From assembly GCA_035946615.1 (NCBI GenBank), contig DASYZB010000055.1, positions 1 to 64,000 on the forward strand: a stretch of 64,000 nt of DNA, written 5' to 3'. A program made the translations under genes and the position numbers. Source of the DNA: Verrucomicrobiia bacterium. Lineage in GTDB: Bacteria; Verrucomicrobiota; Verrucomicrobiia; Limisphaerales; UBA8199. Each line of letters opens with the position of its first letter. The stretch's first letter is position 1. Under the pieces are notes generated by a model. That model was not told the DNA's origin, did no database searches, and worked only from the letters and a program-made list of their open reading frames with translations. Shown piece after piece: positions 36,069 through 44,027 of the stretch.

Positions 36069-37024
36069 AGGTCCTTTTGGTTGTTCCAATAATCATGGCA
36101 GCCGCTTTGGCCACCACTCAAGGACAGGGATGATGGCGATAAGCTGGCAGTAGCGTCAACGGCATTCAGGGAAAAATTCCGATTGTCCAGGAAAACTTCG
36201 AATTTCAATGGCATGCCCGGAAGGCGGAGGGTGCTGGGGGTGGAGGTTTGTCGCCATTGAGGTTGAGGCCAAAGGAATCGGAGGAGAAAAGAGTCATGGC
36301 GGTAAATCGCTTTGCGTTGGCCCGGGGTGTGATGTGATAGGGCACGCCCGGGCGCTGAATGCGCAGTGCTCGTGCCGTGGATGGAATGGGAACCAGGACA
36401 GGCGATCAACGTTAACGCCAAATGTAAATTGTTGAGATGTGACCCTTTTGATTTCTGTGAAATAAAGGGTCTCCCGCGCTGCATCCGGGGAGGTTTTAGC
36501 CTCCCCGAATGTGGAGACGCTTTATTTCGTCGCCTTTCGGTCCCGCTATCCCTTGGCGGGTTGCTCTCCAGCAGAGCCCGCCTCTGTTTGACTGGACAGC
36601 AGCAAGTTAAAACCTCGCACCCCTCGTTTTCAAGTGCCGGCAACAAACGCCCGCTTTAACCTTTGACCCGTAATGAAGAAATGATATGAACTCCCTTGCC
36701 TCAGAGTGGCTGGTTTTGAATCGCCCACAAGTGGCTGGTTTTCATTCGCCCGGTGACAAGGTGGGGAATCTCGAATCAGTCAAAAGGGACCATTTTCGAC
36801 CCGAAGTGGTCCCTTTTAAGCGACCGCCGACAGACGATCATTCGCCCATTATTCGCGGCTCTTCGGAGAGTTATGCCGTAATCTTCGGTATGGCAGGCAG
36901 GCTACATTTTGTGGTAGTTCCGCCAATCTATAGGAAGTTGTTTACTGTATGCATGAACCCTAAGCGACCCTAAGCGCCATTCTGTTCTGACCCCGCTCTG
37001 CACTCCGATCCTTGCCGCCCTCAC
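36069..37024. other. 956-bp gene-free stretch with repeats and an IS scar
   Basis: No convincing gene on either strand; the open frames here are short and lack coding character. It holds a hairpin GGGGAGG (36487-36493)/CCTCCCC (36500-36506), an IS21-like end (36705-36817, listed separately) and an AT-richer tail after 36840. Base composition drops compared with the flanks, which fits decayed mobile DNA. Confidence 0.55.
36705..36835. mobile_element. IS21-like terminal repeats without a transposase
   Basis: AGTGGCTGGTTTTGAATCGCC (36705-36725) recurs as AGTGGCTGGTTTTCATTCGCC (36730-36750), a 25-bp direct repeat. An inverted repeat follows: AAAAGGGACCA (36782-36792) with TGGTCCCTTTT (36807-36817). 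Then comes CGACCGCCGACAG. Repeated TGGCTGGTTTT and GGGACCA-type motifs are usual at the ends of IS21-family elements. No istA or istB gene lies near, so this is a solo end or decayed copy. Confidence 0.5.
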
Positions 37025-37312
37025 TCAGTGGCCAGTCGCTCTTTTCCAAACTGCATAGATCCAGCATATGCTGCCGATCATTCCTAAGATGCCAGAGATG
37101 GCAACGCAAAGGGATCTTCTTCTCTTAAGTAATATCCAAGCGGCTAAAAGAACGACTGCAGGACTTACGAATAGGCTCAATATAATAAGCTCTTTAACGG
37201 CACTCTTGAGAGACCACGGCGCAATAAGTGGCGCTAGGGAACCTATCAATGCGCAGAGAGAGATGGGCATCAATAACCAATCCTTAATTGAAATATTTCT
37301 AGGCTGTTTCAT
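37025..37312 (-). CDS. Small three-helix membrane protein, possible immunity protein
   Basis: 95 aa with three predicted membrane helices (LLMPISLCALIGSLAPLIA, LIILSLFVSPAVVLLAAWIL and CVAISGILGMIGSICWIYAV). It is AT-richer than the neighbourhood. Its start overlaps the stop of the glycine-zipper gene by 4 bp, so it is translated with it. Small membrane proteins placed directly after a toxin tail are often its immunity protein; here this is only inference from position and topology. Confidence 0.55.
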   Translation of the reverse strand: MKQPRNISIKDWLLMPISLCALIGSLAPLIAPWSLKSAVKELIILSLFVSPAVVLLAAWILLKRRRSLCVAISGILGMIGSICWIYAVWKRATGH

Positions 37313-38115
37313 TTGCTGAAGTAATCGATGTATCCTTCGGTGGTACTCCCACCGGTCTCCGAAGCAACTGCTAACGCTGCGTCAAGGAACTTGTCGTCGT
37401 TTCCACCAGCGACACCAGCGCCCGCGCCAAGGAGCGCCCCTATAACAATGTTTCGCAGCATTGCGCTTCCATGGGCGCCTCCAAAAACGAGCGCATTGGC
37501 CATTCCAGCGGCTGCACCTCCCAGCGCGCCCCACCCTGCGCTTGCCCAGCCCTCGCCGAGCTTAGACATGCCTCCCGGCAGCCCAGATAGTGCTCCAGCG
37601 ATCGCAGCATTCTTGACCGTTTCGCCGAAAGAGTCTCCGTTAGCCCAGCCATTCATAAGTGCCAGAAGGCCATTGGCAGCACCTGCGATGGCACCAATCC
37701 CAGCACCCGCCGGATCGAAGCCACTGCTGATGTAACCGGTCACCGCACCCATCCCCGCGCCGGCAGCTATGACAGCGGCATCTTCCAGCAGGTCCTCAAG
37801 TACTTCCCACGAGCGCCCATCCGTGTCGAATCGCGAAAGCGGCGCAAATGCCCCCGATGTCCCCGCGTCAAGCGCGAAGTGGCGTTGACAACCGGGTGGC
37901 CGGCGGGGGAAAATGAGATGGTACAGAGCCGGAGCAGTCGCGCTTCCGACTCGTTTAGCAGGGCTTCGCCGGTGACCAGCGGTCGAGGTCTGAGGTTCGC
38001 GAGGACAGCACTGGATGTGGGTGGCCCGTGTGTTGAGGCGTTCGGATGAATAGAAGAGAAGGCGCACCTGCCAAGTTGCAAGGCCGCGAACTCCAAGAAG
38101 CTGCTGCGGTATCAT
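37309..38115 (-). CDS. Glycine-zipper protein, possible orphan toxin tail
   Basis: 268 aa. The first 95 residues are Arg/Pro/Cys-rich without pattern and may not be translated. From about residue 96 (SRFDTDGRSWEVLEDLLEDAA) the protein is a chain of small-residue helices (AAGAGMGAVTGYISSG, GAGIGAIAGAANGLLALM, GALGGAAAGMANALVFGGA, IGALLGAGAGVAGG). Such glycine zippers occur in pore-forming or membrane-inserting toxin domains, including RHS and T6SS effector tails. FDTDGRSW resembles the DPxGR motif that ends an RHS core, but no RHS repeats lie upstream. It is followed by a 3-helix membrane protein. Confidence 0.45.
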   Translation of the reverse strand: MIPQQLLGVRGLATWQVRLLFYSSERLNTRATHIQCCPREPQTSTAGHRRSPAKRVGSATAPALYHLIFPRRPPGCQRHFALDAGTSGAFAPLSRFDTDGRSWEVLEDLLEDAAVIAAGAGMGAVTGYISSGFDPAGAGIGAIAGAANGLLALMNGWANGDSFGETVKNAAIAGALSGLPGGMSKLGEGWASAGWGALGGAAAGMANALVFGGAHGSAMLRNIVIGALLGAGAGVAGGNDDKFLDAALAVASETGGSTTEGYIDYFSK

Positions 38116-38404
38116 TTTAACAATAGGTGGCGCCTGCCATGCTATTGGTTGCGGAATTCTATTTCGCAGCCATGTAGGTATATGTAGCCTAATGTAATCT
38201 TTGCCTCAGCCACCCACCCAAACTACTCCCATCACCTGCATCCCTACTCCCATTGACTCCCATTGACTCCCATAACGCCCAACCAAAAATGGGAGGCAAT
38301 GGGACCAATAGGGACCTATTGGGAGGCAATGGGAGTCCCCAGCCCCCCAGCAAATGGAACTCCCGGTTATTAACACCTACTCCCGCCAACTAACGCTTCA
38401 ATCA
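38116..38404. repeat. 10-bp-periodic G/C-tract inverted array
   Basis: Three near-copies of ACTCCCATTG lie at about 38246-38275. They are followed by five GGG tracts at exactly 10-bp steps (38291, 38301, 38311, 38321, 38331), with the AGGCAAT spacer used twice. The two halves can pair as an imperfect inverted repeat. The G strand fits a G-quadruplex pattern of G3 tracts with 7-nt loops. The remaining sequence here holds no gene. Confidence 0.6.
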
Positions 38405-38535
38405 TTTTGCCTCGAACTGCGCCTGATGACCTTCCTGACCAACCACCTGACCTGAAGTGCGGAGAGCATCGCCGAACTCTATCGGTGTCGGTGGCGCATC
38501 GAAGTCTTCTTCCAGCACTTCTTTGCATTGAGATG
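38405..38535 (+). pseudogene. IS4-family transposase fragment
   Basis: The plus frame reads FCLELRLMTFLTNHLT, a TGA at 38453-38455, then SAESIAELYRCRWRIEVFFQ. The motif AELYRxRWxIExFF carries the Y-R-E signature (Tyr, Arg, catalytic Glu) of IS4-type DDE transposases. Only this C-terminal piece remains and it has an in-frame stop. It lies just upstream of the lipoprotein at 38663. Confidence 0.65.
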
Positions 38536-38662
38536 CTTTGCCCCAGGCCCCGGAGGCCCCGGCGGCCTGGAACTTGAATTTTACAAAATATTCTTTAGTT
38601 TAGAAGACGGAACCGGGATGGGGGATAAATTGGGGAGTCTAAAGGAGGATGAGAATCCATAT

Positions 38663-38995
38663 ATGAAAGCGCAAACACTCAGGAGTCTGGCTGGGGTTGC
38701 GGTTATCTGCTGTCTGGCCGCAGGATGCGCAGTCGAGCGCCACCCGGTGGTCGTGACGCCTTCCGGCGCGGTCGTGGTGCCGAAATCACCGCCGCCAGCA
38801 AGGCACGAGGTCCTTCCTTCCCCGCCTGATGAGACGGCGGTTTGGGTGCCTGGCTTTTGGAAATTCCACGCTGACCATTGGTTTTGGATGGACGGACACT
38901 GGGAAGAACCGCCGAACCTGCGAACGGCCTGGGTGGACGGCCACTGGCGCCGCACCACTCAAGGCTGGGTCTGGACCCCAGGCCACTGGGACTAA
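38663..38995 (+). CDS. YXWGXW-repeat lipoprotein
   Basis: 110 aa from the ATG at 38663; the frame is open further upstream only through transposase-derived sequence. The signal MKAQTLRSLAGVAVICCLAAGC has the lipobox LAAGC. After a Pro-rich linker the C-half carries three tryptophan turns of the YXWGXW type (WVPGFW, WVDGHW and WTPGHW). These small envelope lipoproteins are common in Gram-negative bacteria; function unknown. A strong AAAGGAGG lies 14 bp before the start, somewhat far. Confidence 0.75.
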   Translation: MKAQTLRSLAGVAVICCLAAGCAVERHPVVVTPSGAVVVPKSPPPARHEVLPSPPDETAVWVPGFWKFHADHWFWMDGHWEEPPNLRTAWVDGHWRRTTQGWVWTPGHWD

Positions 38996-39065
38996 AGGAT
39001 TGCTGCATCGTCTGCATCGTTTTGTGAACTGACAGCGCCAGCGGCTGCGGTTAGTCTTCGAGGTG

Positions 39066-40535
39066 ATGGTTCTAGCCGCGACCCTCTGGGAACACGCCCA
39101 CCAGGTGTGGCACATCGCTTTGGCCTGTTTGGCGTTTGTGCTCGCTTGCATTGCCTCGGCACACGCCGTCCTCTACAAACGTGACACCCGCGCGGCCCTG
39201 GCTTGGGTCGGCTTCATCTGGGTGGTGCCATTGCTCGGCTCGCTTATTTATTTTATTTTCGGCGTCAACCGCATTCGCCGGCAAGCGGCGCTGCTGCGCG
39301 GAGACCTCGAACGCTATCGCGCCCATCCCGGCCAGGCCCAATGCTCCCCCGAAGAACTCCAGCGGCACCTGCCGGCGCACACCGGACACCTCCACCTTCT
39401 GGCGCGCATTGTCGATCAAGTGGTCGAGCGGCCATTGTTTCCGGGCAACCGCATCGAGCCGTTAGTCAATGGCGATGAAGCTTACCCCGCGATGCTCGAA
39501 GCCATCCGCCAGGCGCAGCGTTCCGTCTCGCTGATGACTTACATTTTCGATCGGGACGAGGCGGGGCTGGCATTTGCCCAGGCCCTGGGCGAAGCGGTGC
39601 AACGAGGACTCGAAGTGCGCGTGCTCATCGATGGAATGGGCGCCCGTTATTCCTGGCCATCCATACTCCCCGTTCTCCGGCGCCTGGGCGTAAGGCACGC
39701 CACGTTCCTGCCTTCCTTCGCCCCCTGGCACCTGATGTCGATGAACTTGCGGACGCACCGCAAAATTCTGGTAGCCGATGGCCGCGTCGGGTTCACGGGG
39801 GGCATTAATATTCGCGTCGGGCACTGTTTGCAGCGGCAGCCGCGCCATCCAGTGCAGGACTTGCATTTTCGCGTGCGGGGGCCGGTTGTCGTGCAATTAC
39901 AGGAGGCCTTTGCCGATGACTGGAAGTTCATGAGCGGCGAAGCCCTGCGCGGGGAGGCCTGGTTTCCGCTCCCTGAAGAAGCCGGCCCCGTGGTCGCGCG
40001 CGGGGTGAGTGACGGCCCGGATGAGGACTTCGAAAAACTGCGGTGGACGCTGTTGGGGGCGCTCTCGATTGCCCGCCATTCAGTGCGGATCGTCACACCG
40101 TACTTCCTGCCCGATCCGGCGGTGATTTCAGCCCTCAACCTGGCCGCCATGCGCGGGGTCAAGGTCGATATCCTTTTGCCCGAGTCTTCCAATTTGTTTT
40201 TTGTGGATTGGGCTTCGCGCGCGATATGGTGGCAGGTGCTGTCGCATGGATGCCGGATTTGGCTTTCCCCGCCGCCGTTCGATCATTCCAAACTCATGGT
40301 GGTCGATGGCGGTTGGGTATTGCTCGGGTCGGCCAACTGGGACGCGCGGAGTCTGCGCCTGAATTTTGAGTATAATCTCGAATGCTATGAAACCGACCTG
40401 GCCCGCCGCCTGGATGCCTGGGTAGAAGCCAAGCTCCAAAACGCCCGCTCGGTGACGCTGGCCCAAGTCGATGGACGCCCCTTGCCTATACGACTCCGGG
40501 ACGGCGTGGCCCGGCTGGCCTCCCCTTATTTGTGA
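39066..40535 (+). CDS. cls: Cardiolipin synthase
   Basis: 489 aa. Two N-terminal membrane segments (IALACLAFVLACIASAHAVLY; LAWVGFIWVVPLLGSLIYFIFG) precede two phospholipase-D domains. HKD motif one is in THRKILVADGRVGFTGG and motif two in FDHSKLMVVDGGWVLLGSANWDARS. The enzyme joins two phosphatidylglycerols, or PG with another phospholipid, to cardiolipin at the inner membrane. The GTG just before the ATG is less likely as start. Monocistronic in appearance, 44 bp before the heptose gene. Confidence 0.93.
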   Translation: MVLAATLWEHAHQVWHIALACLAFVLACIASAHAVLYKRDTRAALAWVGFIWVVPLLGSLIYFIFGVNRIRRQAALLRGDLERYRAHPGQAQCSPEELQRHLPAHTGHLHLLARIVDQVVERPLFPGNRIEPLVNGDEAYPAMLEAIRQAQRSVSLMTYIFDRDEAGLAFAQALGEAVQRGLEVRVLIDGMGARYSWPSILPVLRRLGVRHATFLPSFAPWHLMSMNLRTHRKILVADGRVGFTGGINIRVGHCLQRQPRHPVQDLHFRVRGPVVVQLQEAFADDWKFMSGEALRGEAWFPLPEEAGPVVARGVSDGPDEDFEKLRWTLLGALSIARHSVRIVTPYFLPDPAVISALNLAAMRGVKVDILLPESSNLFFVDWASRAIWWQVLSHGCRIWLSPPPFDHSKLMVVDGGWVLLGSANWDARSLRLNFEYNLECYETDLARRLDAWVEAKLQNARSVTLAQVDGRPLPIRLRDGVARLASPYL

Positions 40536-40579
40536 CTGGTTGACCTTGATACTCGGGGGCGCTCTGCCAGAATGTCTCC

Positions 40580-41095
40580 GTGAATTTTAGGGAGAAAATT
40601 CTTTCCGGCCTGCCCGCCGCAGGCTCAGCGAAGGCGGCGGACCGTTTCCCGGAATGGCGGGCGGCCTTGCGCGCCAGGGGCAAGCGCCTGGTCGTGACCA
40701 ATGGCTGCTTCGACCTGCTGCACTTGGGCCACGTGACTTATCTCGAGGACGCCCGCAAGCTCGGTGACGCCCTCCTGGTAGGGCTCAACGGCGACGCTTC
40801 CGTACGCACTCTCAAAGGCCCCGGCAGGCCCGTTAATCCCGAGGCCGACCGCGCTGCGGTGGTGGCCGCCCTGGCCAGTGTTGATGGGGTGTTCATCTTT
40901 CAGGAACAAACGGCCACCGCTTTTCTCAAACAAGCGCAGCCGGACATTTATGTAAAGGGCGGGGATTACACCCTGGAGACTATCAACCAGGATGAACGCC
41001 GCCTGGTTGAGGCTGGGGGCGGCAAGGTCGTGATTCTCCCCGTTGTGCCGGGCCGTTCCACGACCCGGCTGTTGGAGACCCTGGCGAAGCTGTGA
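40580..41095 (+). CDS. rfaE2: Heptose-1-phosphate adenylyltransferase (HldE C-domain type)
   Basis: 171 aa, GTG start. Nucleotidyltransferase with TNGCFDLLHLGHVTYLEDAR (HxGH motif LGHV) and, near the end, YVKGGDYTLETINQDE as in the RfaE domain II. It makes ADP-heptose for lipopolysaccharide core, from D-glycero-beta-D-manno-heptose 1-phosphate and ATP. The kinase half is not fused. The stop overlaps a 23-codon mini-ORF leading to the ROK gene. Confidence 0.9.
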   Translation: MNFREKILSGLPAAGSAKAADRFPEWRAALRARGKRLVVTNGCFDLLHLGHVTYLEDARKLGDALLVGLNGDASVRTLKGPGRPVNPEADRAAVVAALASVDGVFIFQEQTATAFLKQAQPDIYVKGGDYTLETINQDERRLVEAGGGKVVILPVVPGRSTTRLLETLAKL

Positions 41096-41166
41096 TGAAC
41101 AAGATTTGGTCGATTGTGGGCGCGGGAGACAGACGCTCCGAATGGCGGTTGATCAAACTGTGGTAA
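41095..41166 (+). CDS. 23-codon mini-ORF coupling rfaE2 and the ROK gene
   Basis: ATG at 41095 overlaps the rfaE2 stop (TGATG). The frame reads MNKIWSIVGAGDRRSEWRLI and ends KLW with a TAA that overlaps the ROK ATG at 41166 (TAATG). It exactly fills the gap between both genes and could carry ribosomes across (translational coupling) rather than make a useful peptide. It would be unnecessary if the ROK gene starts at 41142. Confidence 0.35.
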   Translation: MNKIWSIVGAGDRRSEWRLIKLW

Positions 41167-42104
41167 TGAAACTTCCGCGGCGGACCCATAATTGGCGGGA
41201 GAAGTACGGCATCGGGTTGGATGTCGGATGCGCGAGCATCAAGGGTGTGGCGATAACACACCAAGGAAAGGTGCTGGCTAGAGTCGCATTGCCCACGCAG
41301 GATACCGGCTCGACGCGATGGCGGCTGAACATACGGCGGGCACTCGAACAATTGCAAACAGCGGTCAGGTCTGAGCCGGCCTGGATTGGTTTAGGGGCGC
41401 CCGGGCTGCCGGGGCCGGAGCGCCGGTGCATTGACTTTATGCCGGGGCGGCTTCGCGGTATTGAAGGCTTGATTTGGCAGGATTTTTTGAGGGCCAAGTG
41501 CGGGGTCCCGGTTTTGAACGATGCGCAAGCGGCTCTCTTGGGCGAGGTGTGGCGCGGGGCGGCCCGCAGGGCGCGCAATGCGCTCCTGCTGACTCTGGGG
41601 ACGGGGGTGGGGGGCGCAGCATTGGTGGATGGCCGCCTGCTGGGCGGCCATATTGGCCGGGCCGGGCATCTGGGCCATATTTCGCTGAACCCGCATGGCG
41701 AGCGCGATGTGGCAAATACTCCCGGCAGCCTGGAAGGGGCGATTGGCGATTGCACCATCGAGGGGCGAAGCCATGGCCGCTTCAAAACCACTGGCGCCCT
41801 TGTTGCAGCCGCGCGGGCAGGCGACTCTGAAGCGCGCCGGCTTTGGCTGGAGTCGGTGCGGGCCCTGGCAGCGGGACTTGTCTCGTTGATCAACGTGCTC
41901 GACCCCGAGGTCGTGGTGTTGGGAGGCGGCATTGCCAAAGCAGGTCCGGCTCTCTTCCGGCCACTGGGACGGTTTCTCAGCGAATTTGAGTGGCGTCCCG
42001 GCGGCGCCAGGGTGATGGTCCGTCCGGCCAGGCTGGGTGATTGGGCCGGAGCGTTTGGCGCGGCATGGAATTCAATGAAATCGAATTGTCTCGAAATAAA
42101 ATGA
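41166..42104 (+). CDS. ROK-family sugar kinase/regulator-like protein
   Basis: About 312 aa from the ATG at 41166; an alternative ATG at 41142 adds eight residues. The ATP-binding start YGIGLDVGCASIKGVAI, NDAQAALLGEVWRGAARRARN, LLTLGTGVGGAALVDG and GHISLNPHGERDVAN identify ROK. The usual CxCGxxGCxE zinc motif is replaced by VANTPGSLEGAI, so zinc binding is lost. It has no helix-turn-helix, so it is probably a kinase acting on a hexose or heptose. It overlaps the SIS gene by 4 bp. Confidence 0.85.
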   Translation: MKLPRRTHNWREKYGIGLDVGCASIKGVAITHQGKVLARVALPTQDTGSTRWRLNIRRALEQLQTAVRSEPAWIGLGAPGLPGPERRCIDFMPGRLRGIEGLIWQDFLRAKCGVPVLNDAQAALLGEVWRGAARRARNALLLTLGTGVGGAALVDGRLLGGHIGRAGHLGHISLNPHGERDVANTPGSLEGAIGDCTIEGRSHGRFKTTGALVAAARAGDSEARRLWLESVRALAAGLVSLINVLDPEVVVLGGGIAKAGPALFRPLGRFLSEFEWRPGGARVMVRPARLGDWAGAFGAAWNSMKSNCLEIK

Positions 42105-42931
42105 CAAACCACAAACAACAGCCGGGTCCGGCTGGCGAGTATCTCCGTCTGGCGCATGGTTTGGTGAACGCTGTCGAGGGACAGCTTCCGGAAATCCGGC
42201 AGGCAGCGGAATGGTTTGCGCAAAGCATCCTGGCCGGGCGGATGGTGCACGTCTTTGGGGCAGGCCACAGCCGCATCATGGTCGAGGAGATGTGGCCACG
42301 GTATGGGTCGTTTCCGGGTTTTAATCCCATCGTCGAGCTCTCATTGAGCTTTCATAACCTGGTGGTCGGCGCCAACGGACAGCGCCAGGCCATGTTTCTG
42401 GAAAATGTTTCCGGCCTCGCGGAGCGCATCCTGCGCAATTTCGGGCTCAGCTCGAAGGATTCGGCTCTGGTGATCTCTTCAAGCGGCTGCAATGTCGTGC
42501 CGATCGAGATGGCCGAGGCCTTTCGCAAACACGGGCTCAAGGTGGTGGCCATTATCAGCCGGCTTCACTCCGAAGCCAGCCCATCAAAACATTCCGCCGG
42601 CAAGAAGCTCCAGGATTTTGCCGATCTGGTGCTCGATACCGGCGCGCCTGCGGGCGATGCCATGGTCCGCGTGCCGGGCCTCGATACGCCGGTCTCACCG
42701 GGTTCGACGATAGGCGGTTGTCTGCTGGTCAACGCCATGAAAGCCGAGGTCGCGGCACGATTGACGGCTGCAGGCCAGCCCCCCAAAGTGCTGACGGGCG
42801 CGGCGATCGTCGGCGCAAAACGCGCAGCCGAGGTTTTTGAAACAGCCTACGACGAGCATGCGCACCGCATCGCGAGGCTCTATGAGGGGGCTGGCAGGGA
42901 GCAAGGATGGAACCCCAGGAGACGCCGTTGA
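42101..42931 (+). CDS. SIS-domain sugar isomerase (UPF0309-like)
   Basis: About 276 aa from the ATG at 42101, overlapping the ROK stop (ATGA). Sugar-isomerase fold: VHVFGAGHSRIMVEEMWPRYG, then the phosphosugar loop LVISSSGCNVVPIEMAEAF, and VVAIISRLHSEASPSKHSAGKKL. The domain resembles UPF0309 proteins with the ability to bind phosphosugars. Next to a kinase of the ROK family and an adenylyltransferase for heptose, it is a likely ketose/aldose step of the same route, but the substrate is unknown. Confidence 0.82.
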   Translation: MTNHKQQPGPAGEYLRLAHGLVNAVEGQLPEIRQAAEWFAQSILAGRMVHVFGAGHSRIMVEEMWPRYGSFPGFNPIVELSLSFHNLVVGANGQRQAMFLENVSGLAERILRNFGLSSKDSALVISSSGCNVVPIEMAEAFRKHGLKVVAIISRLHSEASPSKHSAGKKLQDFADLVLDTGAPAGDAMVRVPGLDTPVSPGSTIGGCLLVNAMKAEVAARLTAAGQPPKVLTGAAIVGAKRAAEVFETAYDEHAHRIARLYEGAGREQGWNPRRRR

Positions 42932-42971
42932 GACCTGGCCGCAAAGGAACGCAAAGAACCCGAAAAACGAA

Positions 42972-44027
42972 ATGAACCACAACCCGCTGCGCACATCTGT
43001 TATTGGCAGCTATCCGTTCCCTGGCTGGCTGGAGTTCGCGTCCCAACACCTGGATCAGTTCGGCTCGGCTGATGTTGCCGAGGTTCAGGAGGACGCCGTG
43101 ATTTGCGCCATTCACGATCAAACGGCAGCCGGCCTGGATGTGATTACCGATGGCGAGCAAACGCGGCTTGATTTCAATCTTTCATTTTATGGGTTCCTGG
43201 AGGGCATCGAACTCGAGGGCGCCTCGCCGCGCCGGTTTGGGCCGCCCGCCCATGACCAACGAGGCAAACACCGGGTCACTGACCCATTGCGGGCGCCGCG
43301 GGGTCTGGGGGTAGTGGATGAGTTCAGACGTCTCAATCGCCTCTATAATCAGACGCACCATGAGAGCAATGAAGAGCCCACGCTCAAGGCCAGCGTTCCC
43401 GGCCCTTACACCTTGAGCGGTCGATTGGAACCCAATAAGCAGTATGCAGATCGCTGGGCGCTCACGGAGGCCCTGCTGCCGATTGTGCGCGGCGAGCTTG
43501 AAGCTCTCGTCGCGGCCGGATGCCGTGAGGTCAGCGTGGATGAGCCCTCGATGAGCTGCTATGCCTGCCGGGAAGAGCCAAAACGTTTTGTCGATATATT
43601 CAACCGGACGGTCGAGCCGGTGGCGGGCAAGATTCGCCTTTGCACCCATCTCTGTTTCGGGAATTACAAGGCCCGCGCGGTCGGCCCAAGGCGCATTGCC
43701 CCGATGTTCCCTGCATTTCTGGATTTTAAATGCGACGAGATGCACCTGGAAATGGCCAGCCGCGAGTTTGCGGAGATCGAATTGATCCGGCCAATCGCGG
43801 CGCGCATGGATGTGGCGGTGGGAGTTGTGGATGTGAAAAGCTATTATGTGGAAACGCCCAGCGATGTGGCAGACAGAGTGCGCTTGTGCCTCCGGCACGT
43901 CTCCCCCGAGCGGCTCGTGCTGGCCCCCGACTGCGGTCTGAGCCAGACGGCTCGCTGGGCGGCCAAGGCGAAATTGGCCAGCCTGGTTGCCGGCGCCCGG
44001 CTGGTGCGCAAGGAGCTTGGGATTTGA
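42972..44027 (+). CDS. MetE-like (cobalamin-independent) methionine synthase family protein
   Basis: About 351 aa from the ATG at 42972. Only the catalytic C-domain of MetE is present, opening PLRTSVIGSYPFPGWL. Zinc ligands are visible: CTHLCFGN with His and Cys, then Glu in DEMHLEMAS, and Cys in LAPDCGLSQTARWAA. Family members transfer methyl to homocysteine or cleave other thiol/phosphonate-type substrates. The local context of sugar genes argues against a simple methionine synthase. The MBL gene overlaps by a TTGA. Confidence 0.82.
   Translation: MNHNPLRTSVIGSYPFPGWLEFASQHLDQFGSADVAEVQEDAVICAIHDQTAAGLDVITDGEQTRLDFNLSFYGFLEGIELEGASPRRFGPPAHDQRGKHRVTDPLRAPRGLGVVDEFRRLNRLYNQTHHESNEEPTLKASVPGPYTLSGRLEPNKQYADRWALTEALLPIVRGELEALVAAGCREVSVDEPSMSCYACREEPKRFVDIFNRTVEPVAGKIRLCTHLCFGNYKARAVGPRRIAPMFPAFLDFKCDEMHLEMASREFAEIELIRPIAARMDVAVGVVDVKSYYVETPSDVADRVRLCLRHVSPERLVLAPDCGLSQTARWAAKAKLASLVAGARLVRKELGI

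Noticed and set aside
36487-36506. Rho-independent terminator
   Set aside because: Good stem but no T run after it and no gene ending nearby; kept only as a hairpin.
36366-36659. 97-aa plus-strand frame in the gene-free stretch
   Set aside because: No motif, it spans a hairpin, and codon use is not gene-like.
36686-36973. 95-aa plus-strand frame
   Set aside because: Its first half is the IS21-like terminal repeat, so it is not a protein gene.
37328-37735. 135-aa plus-strand frame rich in Pro and Ala
   Set aside because: Complement of the glycine-zipper gene; Gly/Ala on one strand gives Pro/Ala on the other.
38246-38333. CRISPR-like array
   Set aside because: Period is 10 bp with no repeat/spacer structure of CRISPR size and no cas genes.
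38649-38666. Five-codon leader (ATG to TGA) overlapping the lipoprotein start
   Set aside because: The AAAGGAGG directly touches its ATG, leaving no space for initiation; probably chance.
41043-41165. Longer ROK start at 41043
   Set aside because: Those 41 residues lie mostly inside rfaE2 and have no ROK similarity.
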